From: Botryococcus braunii
Lineage: Eukaryota; Chlorophyta; Trebouxiophyceae
NCBI GenBank assembly: GCA_002005505.1
Contig: KV908522.1
Location: 25,001 to 65,000 of the forward strand
Direction: 5' to 3'
DNA length: 40,000 bases
A program made the position numbers and the translations under genes. Of the stretch, positions 1 to 31,503 are shown one piece after another; within the stretch, counting starts at the first letter, position 1, and the number at the start of each line of letters is the position of its first letter. The notes under the pieces are model-generated. The model was not told the origin of the DNA. It did no database searches and was given only the letters and a program-made list of their open reading frames with translations.

Positions 1-732
1 GGAAGGTGTCCCACAAACAAAGTCATATTAGGTCTGGGGCTTCACAAGGGAATTACAGAAGTTCGACATCCTCAGATGCAGCTGATCCAGGCATGATTCA
101 CACCTCAAACCAGCCTTCTGCATCCATCCGTTGCATGAAGTTTTTGTGCTCTCTCTCCACAAGCGGTTGTGATTGCAATACGTGCGCAAAGCCCTTTAAG
201 AGCTTTTGCGCAGCAATAACGATCTCATCTGGCTCTCCGTGTAGCATTGCATAGTTGGGTTGCTGTTTGACATCAGCAGGATACGGCCTGCGATCATCAG
301 TAGCCATCAAATCTAGCCCTGACCTCTGAATAAACTTGATCATGAAATGTCGAGGGCCATGATCACACCATCCGAAGGAGGTCCAACAATGCGTGACAAG
401 CTTCGACGCCCCAGTCTGCATGCAAGGTTGGGAATCCGTGACGGTTGTGCACGTGTCAAGATAGGAACACACACGGAGATGATGAGAAGAAGCAATGATG
501 GCATTTCAAGAATTACCCTACCATATATGTGCAGTCAACCTTGTTCTTGGGGAAAGGGGGCAGATGCCTGTTTGGTGCGGAGTCTCTCTCTCCCTCCCTC
601 CCTCCCTCCACCCCCCCCCCTTGTCTCCCCCTGTTCATACACTCCTGGGGCTACTTCAGGGTGTTTTGGCACGTGCTTTATTTGAGTTCACCCCAGCTTG
701 TCCCATTGGCCCTGCAGCTCCCTTTCATAGGT

Positions 733-852
733 GGTGGTACTTCAGCCTAGGTGGTATACTTCAGGCTGGAGTAGCACATATAGGGCCTCAAGTATACTCA
801 TAGGGCCTCAAGTATACTTATGCTGAAGTAGCCCACCTACGCTGAAGTAGAC
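733..852. repeat. Small fold-back unit with an internal direct repeat
   Basis: Arms at about 733-754 (GGTACTTCAGCCTAGGTGG) and 832-852 (CCACCTACGCTGAAGTAG) are inverted. Between them a 20-bp unit beginning ATAGGGCCTCAAG is repeated twice in tandem (about 780-818). This resembles a miniature inverted-repeat element; no coding capacity. Confidence 0.7.
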
Positions 853-1421
853 CTATCACCCTACTATCTGCGGATGGAGTTTCTTTTTCTCTTATGTTTT
901 CTGGGGGAGTAGAACTCGCGTTCTCCACACACGCTATCCGCATTCCAGGACAATTGTAGTAGGTTGATACTTGTATATCTACTGCGGAGCCCACCTTTGA
1001 TTGAATCTGCAGTCGAATGGTGAGCATACCTAAACTTTATGCAGTACCATACCATGAAGAATTATAAGAAGAAAGTTTGAAGCTCTTGTATTTCTGTTGG
1101 ACGTCTTTATAGGTTTCGACGGAGCCCCACAAGTGGGAATCCAGAAACACACGAGCACGGTTTCCACGAACAAACGTTCAAATTATCAAATTAGTGATTG
1201 ATTACACTACTTTTCACTTTGCTTCAAACATGTGTTTAGTATCAATTAAACGGGGCAGTGAGGGTGAGCCGGAGTACCTGCCGGACGCCCTCATGAGTGA
1301 TCCCTGACCAAGCTGATCACATTATATAAACAGTGTACAAAACCACCCTCAAGTAGCTTCTAAAGTGCATAAATTAGTTATATACCCGCTATACCAGACC
1401 TCGGGGCACTCCGTCAGGAAA

Positions 1422-1512
1422 GTACCTCCTCCCGAAGGAAGCCGGGATTTTCAAGAGCCCGAGGCGAAGCCGAGGGCTCCTGAAAATCCCGGCTTCCCTC
1501 GGGAGGAGGTAC
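1422..1512. repeat. 91-bp imperfect hairpin (fold-back sequence)
   Basis: The left arm begins GTACCTCCTCCCGA and the right arm ends with its complement TCGGGAGGAGGTAC. Inside, GCCGGGATTTTCA pairs with TGAAAATCCCGGC. Arms of about 40 bp are separated by a small GAGGCGAAGCC loop, with a few mismatches. It lies in the stretch that replaces exons 21' and 22' of the duplicate NOT1 copy. It may be the core of a fold-back element. Confidence 0.85.
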
Positions 1513-1652
1513 ATTCCTAAGGAAGATTACATCCAAAGACCAGCCACTAACGGAGTAGTACTCCGGGAGTACCCCTCGGCGCTCGGTTCAGCGGTTCTAT
1601 ACTATATAATATTAAGGGTTATAGAATCTAAAACCTTTCAGTGTGTCTGCCT

Positions 1653-1803
<151 letters not shown>

Positions 1804-2153
1804 AGGAAGGAATTTATTCGCGTGCCGGCAACTTGCTGGCAAAAAACCTCCCTTAGCTGTCCCAGTCCCCTGCAGGTCCCAGCACTTCTTGCACAGACGC
1901 TGCCACGGCTGATCCAGGTGGTTATGGGGTCAACAAAGTTGGGATTTGCGGCCACTCGCTCACCCAAGTTTGCAGCCCACTGCCTAAACCGAGCCTCTGC
2001 AACACCGAGCTCGGCCTGAACTGTAGTCTTATAGCTATAGAGACTGTAGGTAGCTACCACCTGCACGAAGTCATTCGGGATCGGAGCGCAGCAGTGGTGC
2101 AGGTCCTCTCAGGACCTTGCATTGACCAGTCACTGGAGGAGCACAAAAAAGCG

Positions 2154-2357
<204 letters not shown>

Positions 2358-3034
2358 AATGGCAGCCACAACTTGCAATGTGGCAAATCTAAACGTTGCA
2401 GCACCCTCTCCCACCTTTCTATGATTGTGCACGGACTCCTATGGACACAATGTCCACCCCCTTCACATTACCCGGGTTTGCAACACCGTTGGGATGATAG
2501 ACTGTCCATCCACACCTCACACACTAGTTAGACACTCCCACAACGTCTCTTTTTCCTCCATCTGCCCCCTCCCATTACCGCAGGAAAGGCAGGGGGAAGC
2601 GCTGTCACAATGAACTAAACAGCGGTCCAAGACGGCGAATAAGCGGCTGACCACTTTGTTGGCGACGCAATTAATCTTCAGGAAGTCTTCGTACATACGG
2701 CTGTGGGGTAGCCTCAAGCTATCAGGCAGCCGCACTGCAAAATCCGATATTTGAAGTAATTCTACGTCAAAAAACGGTTTATTCTGTGCCAGAGCTAGAG
2801 CCCGTGCCTGAACGACAAACCATACAATAAGAATCAGTTCAGGAAGCTGGAAGACTATGACAAGAACAAAACGCTCTCTTACTTGTCGTTGGCATTTCAC
2901 CGGGGGCAATTTTGGAAGCAATCACAGCATCCCCTTCGCAAGAAAAGCGTTCACGGACACACCTGCATCATGGAATCAGGCGGTCGTCAATCCTGTGTTT
3001 TCCTTTGTCGCGAGGTGGTAGCTTCCAGTTACTG

Positions 3035-4398
3035 GCCACCACTTGGATGGAAATGCAGTGTCTATTACAGGCTGTGGCAGAATGGTGTGCCTTGACCCTC
3101 ATGGAAATACAAGATAGTAAGTGCCTCGCAATGGTGTTTCCTGAGGGTGCCATAGACCTTGCTAGTCAACCATGCACATATAAGGGGGCACCCTTAAAAG
3201 TGGTTACACAGTGTCGCCACCTAGGCATCGTTAATTCTTCAGTGGCAGGTGTGGGTGAAACATTTGGTCATCTACGAGGGAAAATGTGGGGGGCGTGGTC
3301 CTCAATACAACAGCGATATGGTAACCTTGATTGTTCGGTCTCAATTGGGATCCTTCTTCGGCTCTTTTTAACATGTGTTGTCCCCACCGCGTCGTACGCA
3401 TGTGAAATCTGGGGTGTGCACACTTTCCCCAAGCCCTTGTGTGGGACTTCGGTGAAAAATTGGAAAATGACTTTATCAGTATGCTGCGCATGATCATTGG
3501 GGTCCGGCGCACGGTGAGGACAGATGTCCTTCTTTGTGAGCTAGGCATCCACCTACTGCGACATCAATGGTTGAAGCGCATGGCAACGTTTTGGAATTCT
3601 CTTTGTGACCTCCCAGAGGATCACATGTATGCGAGTATTCTTAGGGACTCATGCTACTATGGATTCACAACACATAGTTCAACTTGGGCAGGGTCGTTCA
3701 TGCGTGCCTTGATAAAACATGGGCACCCCTATCCGGTGGACTGTCATAGTCCTCATGAGGTGGACATGGATACTTTCAGGGCAATAATCACTCATGCCCA
3801 GCGGCTCTCGGATGAGGGATTGCACATCTCTCCTAGACTAGCACCTAAGGACCCCCAATTATGCACTTATCTTCGATGGTTTGATTCCAAGGCCGATTCA
3901 ACGTGAAATACTGTTTTCTGTGCCAGATAGTGTTAGGCGCGTTAGCCAATTTTTTAAGTTTCGTCTTGGAGTCCATGACTTACCTATAGATGTAGGAAGA
4001 CGCACCCATATCCCCCGTTCAGAACGTTTATGTGACATGTGTGACATAGCGGTGGGGGATGGGCATCATTTTGTGTTTCATTGCCCTGCACTTGCTCAGG
4101 TTCGTGACCGCTATCCACATTTGTTCTTGTCCCACTCGTGGTCACTACGTAATTTCATTTGGCAAGAGGATCAGGTTGCGGTTATTAATTCTATATCTGA
4201 TGCATTCCAGGCCCGTCAGGTGTGTCAGCGGCGGTGACTTGGCCATTTTTCATTTTCATTATCCAGATATTAGTATGGTTATCTGTGTTATATCATAATA
4301 TTCTTTCAACTAGGTCCTCATATACCGTTGGTTTATTCGTTTGCATCTCATCAGGCCCTCTGGGCTGGGTTGATGTAATTCTTTCTTCTTTCTTTCCA
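3035..4398 (+). mobile_element. 5'-truncated, decayed LINE (non-LTR retrotransposon) inside duplicate NOT1 exon 18'
   Basis: The translated plus strand gives the end of a reverse transcriptase, but in three successive frames (about 3,035-3,490, 3,440-3,906 and 3,881-4,237), so it is dead. Recognisable pieces are KCLAMVFP and CRHLGIV (palm/thumb), FLTCVVPTASYACEIWG, LKRMATFWNSL, and a C-terminal zinc-knuckle-like [18 protein letters not shown]. The 3' end carries TGGGCTGGGTTGATGTAATT, shared with the second copy at 29,012-30,500. The element is flanked by TTCCAG on both sides, which looks like a 6-bp target duplication. The uninterrupted site is at about 16,889-16,920. Confidence 0.88.
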
Positions 4399-4837
4399 GA
4401 AACGAAATCGCATAAGGCATATTATCTTTTACCAGAACCTGTCATAAGATTGTCCACCACACCACGGTGTACATACATTATATGTGTAGACGATGTCATG
4501 CACAGTCCAGATGATATTCGCAACAGTACACTTTGTAAATACGTTGTGTTTCAACAAAATAGAACTAAATTCAAAGTTACAAAAGTACTTTTCCTTGCAA
4601 ACTGACTTTTGCACTTCAAAACAATACGTTCATATGAACATAAGCAAAGCTAATTACAAAATCGAACACCAAAATTCTTACGCTTTTGCAATGCACCGCA
4701 CTTTCCAGTAGCATAAACAAGCCATGCAAATTCAAAATTGATCCGCAATGACCACATGCGCCATTGCAGAACGAGCAACGACACTGAGCAACCTGTGTAT
4801 TCGAAAACAAAATTCCATCTAGATTTTGATTGATAGA

Positions 4838-4873
4838 TTTTGGTGTAGAAATAGATCTATTTCTACACCAAAA
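4838..4873. repeat. 36-bp perfect palindrome
   Basis: Arms TTTTGGTGTAGAAATAGA and complement meet at AGATCT with no spacer, about 370 bp to the right of the duplication breakpoint. Confidence 0.95.
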
Positions 4874-6165
4874 CCCTCACTAAGCATCACATGCACTTAG
4901 CACCCATGGGTAGTCACTGCAGGCGTGTGCCTATCACCACAGGTTCTTCTCTTTATGTCTCACAGGTGTACAGGCCGAGATCGACCTTCCTTGAACTGGC
5001 AAACTACTACAGGCTCGAGTGACAAGGTCCTAATGCCAGGCATAGCCGTAGCATCAACCACTCACATCTACGTAACTCAAGGATTCCAATTCCCACGCCC
5101 ATTTTGTATGCTAATGCAAAATACCGTGCGCAGGTTGCAATTGAATAGACATTGCTTCCGCAGGCCAACGTGGTGAATAGTGGAATCTGCAGAAACGTAG
5201 TGACATATCAGACACACTTGCTGCAACCGGAACCACAATCAAATTTGCCTTGGAAGCCGTTCTTTGCCAGGCTCAGCCGTAGCACAGACCATGCACATGA
5301 CCGAAAATGCACACAATATTGTATGCCACACGAGAAGATGTACCTCGAGCACTTCCTCAGGAATAGCACCCTTATTCCTGCCATCTCTGAAGTGAATAGT
5401 AGGCTACTACCGTACCATCAACAGTTGGCAGGAAGGTGAACAAGCCACCAGTAGACCAAGCCGCATGAGCAAAATGTTAATATTGCTCGGTGCAATTCCC
5501 ACCAAACATGTTTACGCATAAGGATGTCATCGTTGATGGAGGATAGACGCAACATATATACAGAACTGCAGAGTTCGATACAGGGGCATGAGGAGTCCCC
5601 ATCCCGGCTGGCATTTCCTGGTTCACTGGGTTTTCATCCAGCAGGACCACCCTGGCCATTGCACGAGTGCAGATCATCCATCCCGGCCAAATTTGGCCTT
5701 TAGCCCAAAAGTAAAGGCCAAATTTGGCAATGGCCTTTAAAGGCTCTTATGCCCGCACGGTCAATGACTTCCGCCGGAGAAAACGACCCAAACTGCAATT
5801 AACTGTGCAGCAACATCTACCGACCCCCGCCTACACCATACCATTCCGCAAACACGAAAGCAGTGCGTACGAATGTAAGGACTACCAGCGTATCGGGAAG
5901 AGGCACCTTCCCTGGGCAGAACTAAGCTGCAACAGAATGAGCTAACTGCACAATACACGTCGCAAATAGCATGCACTCAACGAATGGTCTCTGCGACGCT
6001 CGTGTCATGTTCATACATTCCCTGGTACAGGCATTGACAGCCAGAGCTGCACAGAACGGCCTCTGCATCCCATTGCCTGGGTTTAACATCTGTCCATCTG
6101 TCCTCTGAAAAAGTTCCTGCTCTCTCACTTTTTACATGCATCCACTTCCGTCACTATCTCTCTTG

Positions 6166-6339
6166 ATGGGAAGTTCAACTTGCGGTCATCCATATGGCCA
6201 CTCCTGTCTTGAGAGATGAAACTCCACAAACCAAAACCAGAATAATACAAGCATCCCCGCTCTGTTCTTCATGGGAAGTTTAACCTGCGGTCATGGCCAG
6301 TCCTGTCCTTGAAAACTAATCGCGACAAACCAAAACCAC
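6166..6339. repeat. Two-unit diverged tandem duplication (about 100-bp period)
   Basis: Unit 1 (6,166-6,240) and unit 2 (6,271-6,339) both start ATGGGAAGTT and share GCGGTCAT, the CCTGTC stretch and ACAAACCAAAACCA. Confidence 0.8.
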
Positions 6340-7439
6340 ACCAGAGCTTGACCAAACTCCCTCAGCCCTGCAGCCTCACCCATATTGCTACCATCCCTAA
6401 ACTCAAGGATGACAGCTTAGACAAGAAGTCCCAAAGCAAATGGAAGCTTCCAGTGTCACTGAAGAACCCCTCCTTCGACATGGGATAGACATGTAGGCTT
6501 TCCCATGTCAAGGTTTTGAAGACATGGGACAGCTTAGAAGCCTTTCCCACGCCTTCAAAGCCTACAAGCCCAAACACCTGGGACCCTGCTTAAACAAAGC
6601 TTGTGAGGTACGCATGGCAATGAAACCGTTCCAGCACAACTTCCATCTCCTTGACCCCCAACTGACCGTTTCTCACAGATTATCCCAACTCAGAGCCCAG
6701 AACAGCAGAAGCCAGGCTGCTGTGGACCTAACTAACAAAGCCCACAAGAGGTCTGTTCTGAGAATAAGCTCAAGTCACCAGACAAAGGCTTGCATACATA
6801 TCCAATTTTATCCTTGAGACAAAAATGCAATTCCCATGTATACTCCCAACACATCTGCACAACCCTCCTGGCATCCAACAGCTTGGAACTGCATCGCCCA
6901 CGGAGCTGGACCACACAGTTGTACATGTCTTGTATCACCACAATACTTGGAGCAGATCAGCCACGTGGCAGATATTAGGGCAAGTGCGATGCGTCTTATA
7001 TGCCCCAAGCCTTAGTGAGGAATGTCCTTATATAGGGTCTCGTACCGAGGCAGCTCTGCACCTTCCCAGGGTCAGACAGGGGTCCTGTCATTTGACAGAG
7101 CAGGCCAGAACTGATTGGAAGCGCAGAGCATGGTAAGCACGAAGCATGGTTAACCAATCTGCAATAACCATGCCTGCCCTGGATGCCATCCCTGCCATCC
7201 ACCAGTTGTCCGGCTCCAGGATAGTCGGCATCGCGGACCATTCTAAGGACAGAATGTACAGATGTGCACATGTAGAATGCCACCGAGATGCCATTCTTCA
7301 TTTGCACATTTCCATCCCCTTTGCTGGCACAACGGGGATGGGAGAGTACAAGACTTAGAGAAGCCTGGAATGAGCGTCCATGTCAGTACATCCCCATTAA
7401 GGCTTGTGGAAGTAGAACAATGCGCAGCCACTGCACTTG

Positions 7440-27279
<19,840 letters not shown>

Positions 27280-28410
27280 CTGATGTTTAATGTACAAACT
27301 GAGGCGGATGTTCTATCCAGAAGACTTGAGTGTGGAGAGAGCATATGGCCAAGCTGGCCCTAAAAGAGCATCATCAACGTCTTCCCCCCTGTGTGCCATG
27401 AAGTTTGGACAACTCTAAGTAGTTGGTCAGCTACATGCACCTACAAAAGTATGGAAAACTCGGTATACGCCCTGTAAACACTCGAACAGACGTCATTATC
27501 AAAGTGGCAGCATTCTGACAAAATAACACAAACCATGAGTCCCCCAGCTAACTGCGCCTGTGCAATCAGGACTTGGGGTCGGTAATGCAGCAAGTCACCC
27601 TTTTTCTTTGCCCGTTTTCTAAGTCACACGGATAGCATCAAAACACGTTCTCATCCAAACCCGCCTGCATGCTGTCGTCCCCATGTATACTTTTCCCATT
27701 AAAAGCCAAGCTACTCCCATATGCCAGTATCTGCCCGACAATTCAAAGCCCGACCAAGTAGTTCTTACACCTCGTCAGATCGTGACAAGCCGCCAACATA
27801 CGTATTTCCGCAAACTTGAACCTCCGCAAAAAAATACACGTCACCTGTTCCTCAACCTCAGACTATCGGCCAAGTCCGGTAATTGGTGAAGTCGGTTGAC
27901 GAAGTGGGGCCAGTGACTCCCGATCCTACACACCAACGGCGCCCTCGTTCTTCTTAGCAGTTCACAAATTTAGCAAAGCTTCCAGCAAAATGACCCTTGG
28001 AAATCCATTTTTACTTACAGGCTTCGAAGCAACAACACTGGAAGAGCCCAGATAGCGACAGGACCCTGACAGAACCAGAGGCAGCTCACAAGAAGCCCTT
28101 GAAGTGCATATTCTACAGAAATCGAAGGGCGTCTACCTTATGAACAAATAATGGTGTGTCACTAGAGCCGCATGAGGTCATTCACTCAAGGATCAGGAGT
28201 CAAGGCTTCACACGCAGCTAACCTACTTTGAAGATATAACCCCAGTCCCAGAGAAAACTAAAAAGGCAGCGAATGCAATGCGAAAATAAAGTCGTGTTCC
28301 GCTGTTAGAGTTTGCCATAAATTTAATACTGATGAAACACACATTTTCCCCCAAAGACTGTCAGCTGAAGACACGTTCCAGCAGCACCCACGTGAGGGCG
28401 GAGAAAATCG

Positions 28411-28938
28411 TTGAGACGAAATGGGCAAATCTGCCCGGAATTAGGAGAGCCTCTCCTAATTTCCTGGAGGAACGGCCTGGACGCTGTCCTTACCTCAGCT
28501 CGTCAGCGGGTCACCCGGGAACCCGCCTTTCCCACCCCTGTCCCTGGCCAGGAGCGCCGTCGCGCAGACCTCCGCCTCCATGCGTGGGAGGAGGGGCGTG
28601 ACCTTTATATCGACATCGTTGGCTCTTCCCCACTCACAGTTGCCAACTTGCTGCACTTCGTGCCGGGTGGGGCCGCCGCGCGCGCTGCCCAAGACAAGCA
28701 GACCCGCTATGCTGTCTTGTTGTCGCGTCAGCAGCCGCCTGTGGCTTTCCAAGCCTTCGCTTTTGAAACATTGGGAGGGTTGCATGCTGATGCGCTGGCC
28801 TTGTTGCAGAGGCTCCAGGGGCTTTTGAACCAAGCCATCATTGCTCAAGAAGATGTGGAGGGATATTTTGTCATTCGTCGGGTCAGTTTCATCATTGCGG
28901 CGGCTGTGGGTCGCCAGCTGGCCGCTCGCCGGGTGTGA
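28411..28938 (+). mobile_element. C-terminal fragment of a retroelement polyprotein (reverse-transcriptase tail)
   Basis: An open frame of up to 175 aa. The core LYIDIVGSSPLTVANL, then GGAAARAAQDKQTRYA and VAFQAFAFETLGGLHADALA, resembles the tail common at the end of algal and protist non-LTR retroelement proteins: an Asp-Val-Thr-type strand, an Ala/Lys helix, then a phenylalanine/glycine strand. No upstream reverse-transcriptase domain is visible, so this is a remnant. It lies on the opposite strand to the LINE at 29,012-30,500 and belongs to a different family or a different insertion. It could instead be a host gene with a similar fold, but I see no splice structure that supports this. Confidence 0.6.
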
Positions 28939-29011
28939 CTCATAGCTTGAAACATTGGGGGTTTGGGTCCCTGAACATTGGGCTGGTCTTTTTTACTCCA
29001 CTCTTGTAAAG

Positions 29012-30500
29012 GAAGGAATTACATCAACCCAGCCCAAAGGGCTGATGAGATGGAAAACCGAACACCGACGCAGCAAGACACCGAGAGAAACCAAACACAA
29101 ACCCTAAGAATCAAGGCCAAACACAAACCCAAAGTACCGAGTGGGGAGCCAAGAGCACAAAGGAAGGGCATGAAAGCCCCAGGACACAAAGGAAGGGGCA
29201 GGAAAGCCCCAGGACACAGCCCAAGAGTGGGCAAGGGCCAGCAAAGGGCAAGGCACAAACCTAAGACCGAAACTGAAAACAATCATAAATGAAGTTAACC
29301 ACAGACTGAAGGTCATCTTGCCAGACGAACTGACGTAACGACCGAAAGGGGGAACGAAAAAGATGGGGGTCACGGTCCCGGATCGGCTGAAGGGCCGAAC
29401 AGGAAAAGACAAGGTGGTGTTCATCACCCACCAAACCAGCCTGACACTGATCACACAACCGGTGGGAACGGGGGATGCCCCGACGACGACCAGCATCAAT
29501 AGGAAGGTTGTGAACCCCCATGCGGAATCGATGGAAAACCCTCAACTTGGAAACACTCATACGTAACCACAAAAGCCTAGAGAGAGTGGCGCGGGACGGA
29601 CCATTAAACCACCTAGAGTATGTGCAAAGCTGAGCCCGCTCAGACGGGCAGAGACGAGGAGAGACATGCAAGCCCTCCCAGGGTTGGCGGCCATGCCGAC
29701 GCAAGAGGTCCCGAAGGGACGGCATATCAATCGGATGAGGGGCTTGACAATCTATCTGATAAGGATAGCCAACCTTAATAAGGGCCTTCATGAAATACCC
29801 TGCCCAAGTGGGAGTAGGGGTAGTGACGCCATAAAAGCACGAGTCGCGAAGAATCAAGGCATAAAGATGATCATGAGGCAAAGACACCAACGAGTTCCAA
29901 AAGGTGGCCATACGCTTCAGCCAGTGATGAGCGAGGGGTTGAAGCCCCAACTCAGCTAACAAAATCGGGGTGGCCACCGAGGGGCGCACCCCTAACAACA
30001 TCTTCAACATGACCAAGTAACTAGACTCTAAGAGCTGAACAGAAGGGGCCGCAGCCGGTGAACGAAAAGAACGCCATCCCCAAATCTCACATGCATATGA
30101 CGCCGTGGGCACAACACACATGAGAATCAACTTAGGAAGAAGACCTATTTTGGCCGCGCACTGCAGGTTACCATACTTACGCATAAGGGAGCTCCACGTG
30201 GCCCACATTTTACCATTCAGCAGGCCAAAGGTGCCCCCCACACCCCCAACCGAGGATAAAATAACACCCAAGTATTTCTTAGTATATACGACGGGAAGCG
30301 TGACCCCGTCACAAACCCACTGAAAGGAAGGGGGCGACTCGGGCGACGATGGAAAGACCATGACATCGGTCTTAATGGGATTAATACGAGAGGGAGACGG
30401 GGCCCCGCCGGGCCGCCCCGGGCTCCCCTGCCAGGGGGCCCCTGGGGGAGTCCCCTCTTTGTCCCCCAACGTTGTTAACACGTCCCCGGCCAAACCCTGT
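29012..30500 (-). mobile_element. 5'-truncated LINE with an open C-terminal reverse-transcriptase ORF
   Basis: The minus strand is open from about 30,520 to 29,261 (up to 419 aa). Family-related sequence begins near INPIKTDVMVFPSS (about 30,375) with the thumb motif KKYLGVILSS. It continues through PTASYACEIWG, HHWLKRMATFWNSL, FRMGVHNLPIDAGRRRGIPR and a Cys/His cluster CDQCQAGLVGDEHHLVFSC, and stops at TAA after NFIYDCFQFRS. The palm with the catalytic Asp pair and any endonuclease are missing, so it cannot move by itself. The 3' terminus near 29,012-29,040 reads, on the minus strand, GGGCTGGGTTGATGTAATTC, the same end as the copy at 4,398. The 5' part (30,390-30,500) is GC-rich filler. It lies between the arms of a large inverted repeat. 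Confidence 0.88.
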
Positions 30501-30502
30501 TG

Positions 30503-31503
30503 GTAAAATTTTCTTTCCATAGGTCATTTTGCTGGGAGGTTTGCTTAATTTGTAAAGTGTTAAGAAGAATGATGGCGGCTTGGTGTCTGGGATCGGAAGT
30601 CATTAGCCCCGCTTTGTCAGTCGACTTCATCAATTACCAGCAGGCAGGACCGACAGTCTGAGGTTGAGAAAAGGTGAGATAAAGCATTCTTGTGGAGGTT
30701 CAATCTTTCGGAAATGCGTATGTTGGCGGCTTGTCACGATCTGAACAGGTGTTTGACTTACTTGGTCGGGCTTTCTTCTAACATAGTTGTCGGGTTGCTG
30801 GTGGCACAAGGAGTAGCTTAAATTTTTATTGTGAAAGTATACATGGGGACGACAGTATTGAGGCCGGTTTGGATGAGAAATTGTTTTGATGTTATCCGTG
30901 TGACTCTTTGCTGCATTACCGACCTCGAGTCTTCAATGCACAGGCGCTGTTAGCTTTGGGACTCATGCTTTGTATTTTTCTGTCAGATTGGTCCCTTTGA
31001 TAATGGTGTCTCAATAAGTGTTACATGGCGCATACCGAGTATTTCATACTTTTGTAAGGTACCTGACCATTTACCTGCGTTGTCCAACTTCATTCCACGC
31101 AGGGATGACGTTGACGTAGCTTTGGTAGGGCCAACTTGGCCATTTACGCCCTCCACACTCAGGTCTTCCAGTTAGAACCTCTGCCTTAGTTTGTACACCA
31201 GCAATCTGTCGCCTGTTGTAACGCAGGGCAAGCGGCACATTGTCGCAAGCCAAGGGCGTACTTTTCGGCCTTGGGAAGTGACACAGCCAAGGATGTCAGA
31301 CCTCCATGGAGCCGGGCAGTTAGCTGCCCTTATGAAGGATGCTGGCTATCGTTGTTGCGCCACACTGGACGATATACATAAGTACCTGACATAGTGTGAG
31401 CCTCTTACAGAGAACATCGTTGCCCAGGTCCTTGCCATGATGGCCCAGACGATGACAGCCCTCGACAACGTCCTCCAAAAAGGGGATCAGGTAGGGGTCC
31501 GCT
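30503..31503 (+). repeat. Right arm of the inverted repeat, with a dead copy of NOT1 exon 1
   Basis: Inverted copy of 26,990-28,030. The exon copy at about 31,200-31,493 keeps most of the frame (LSPVVTQGKRHIVASQG, MSDLHGAGQLAALMKDAGYR, EPLTENIVAQVLAMMAQTM) but has TAG in frame at 31,393-31,395, where the functional copy has a lysine/tyrosine stretch (AKYEP). It also retains the CAG/GTAGG donor. Homology stops in the G-run near 31,505. This is a pseudo-exon, not a second gene. Confidence 0.85.

Larger units (their letters stand above)
603..1610. other. Sequence unique to the duplicate copy, no gene
   Basis: This 1-kb stretch has no counterpart in 12,900-15,630, where the intact NOT1 gene has exons 21 and 22. 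It holds the two fold-back sequences described separately and AT-rich sequence. No open frame here looks coding. Confidence 0.6.
4466..7439. other. Spacer between the duplicate fragment and the NOT1 stop codon
   Basis: No exon of NOT1 and no other coding sequence recognised. The right end must contain the NOT1 3' UTR and polyadenylation site, which I cannot place. It contains a 36-bp palindrome (4,838-4,873) and a diverged tandem duplication (6,166-6,339). Short open frames here show no family features. Confidence 0.6.

Noticed and set aside
28495..28848. Minus-strand frame opposite the retroelement tail
   Set aside because: Antisense shadow without family features or splice sites.
29004..30557. 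TTGTAAAG at both ends as a target-site duplication for the second LINE
   Set aside because: The right match lies inside sequence homologous to the left inverted-repeat arm (from about 30,503), so the LINE's 5' boundary is earlier and the match is probably chance.
31191..31394. Separate gene on the plus strand starting near MSDLHGAG
   Set aside because: It is the inverted copy of NOT1 exon 1 with a premature TAG and no downstream exons.
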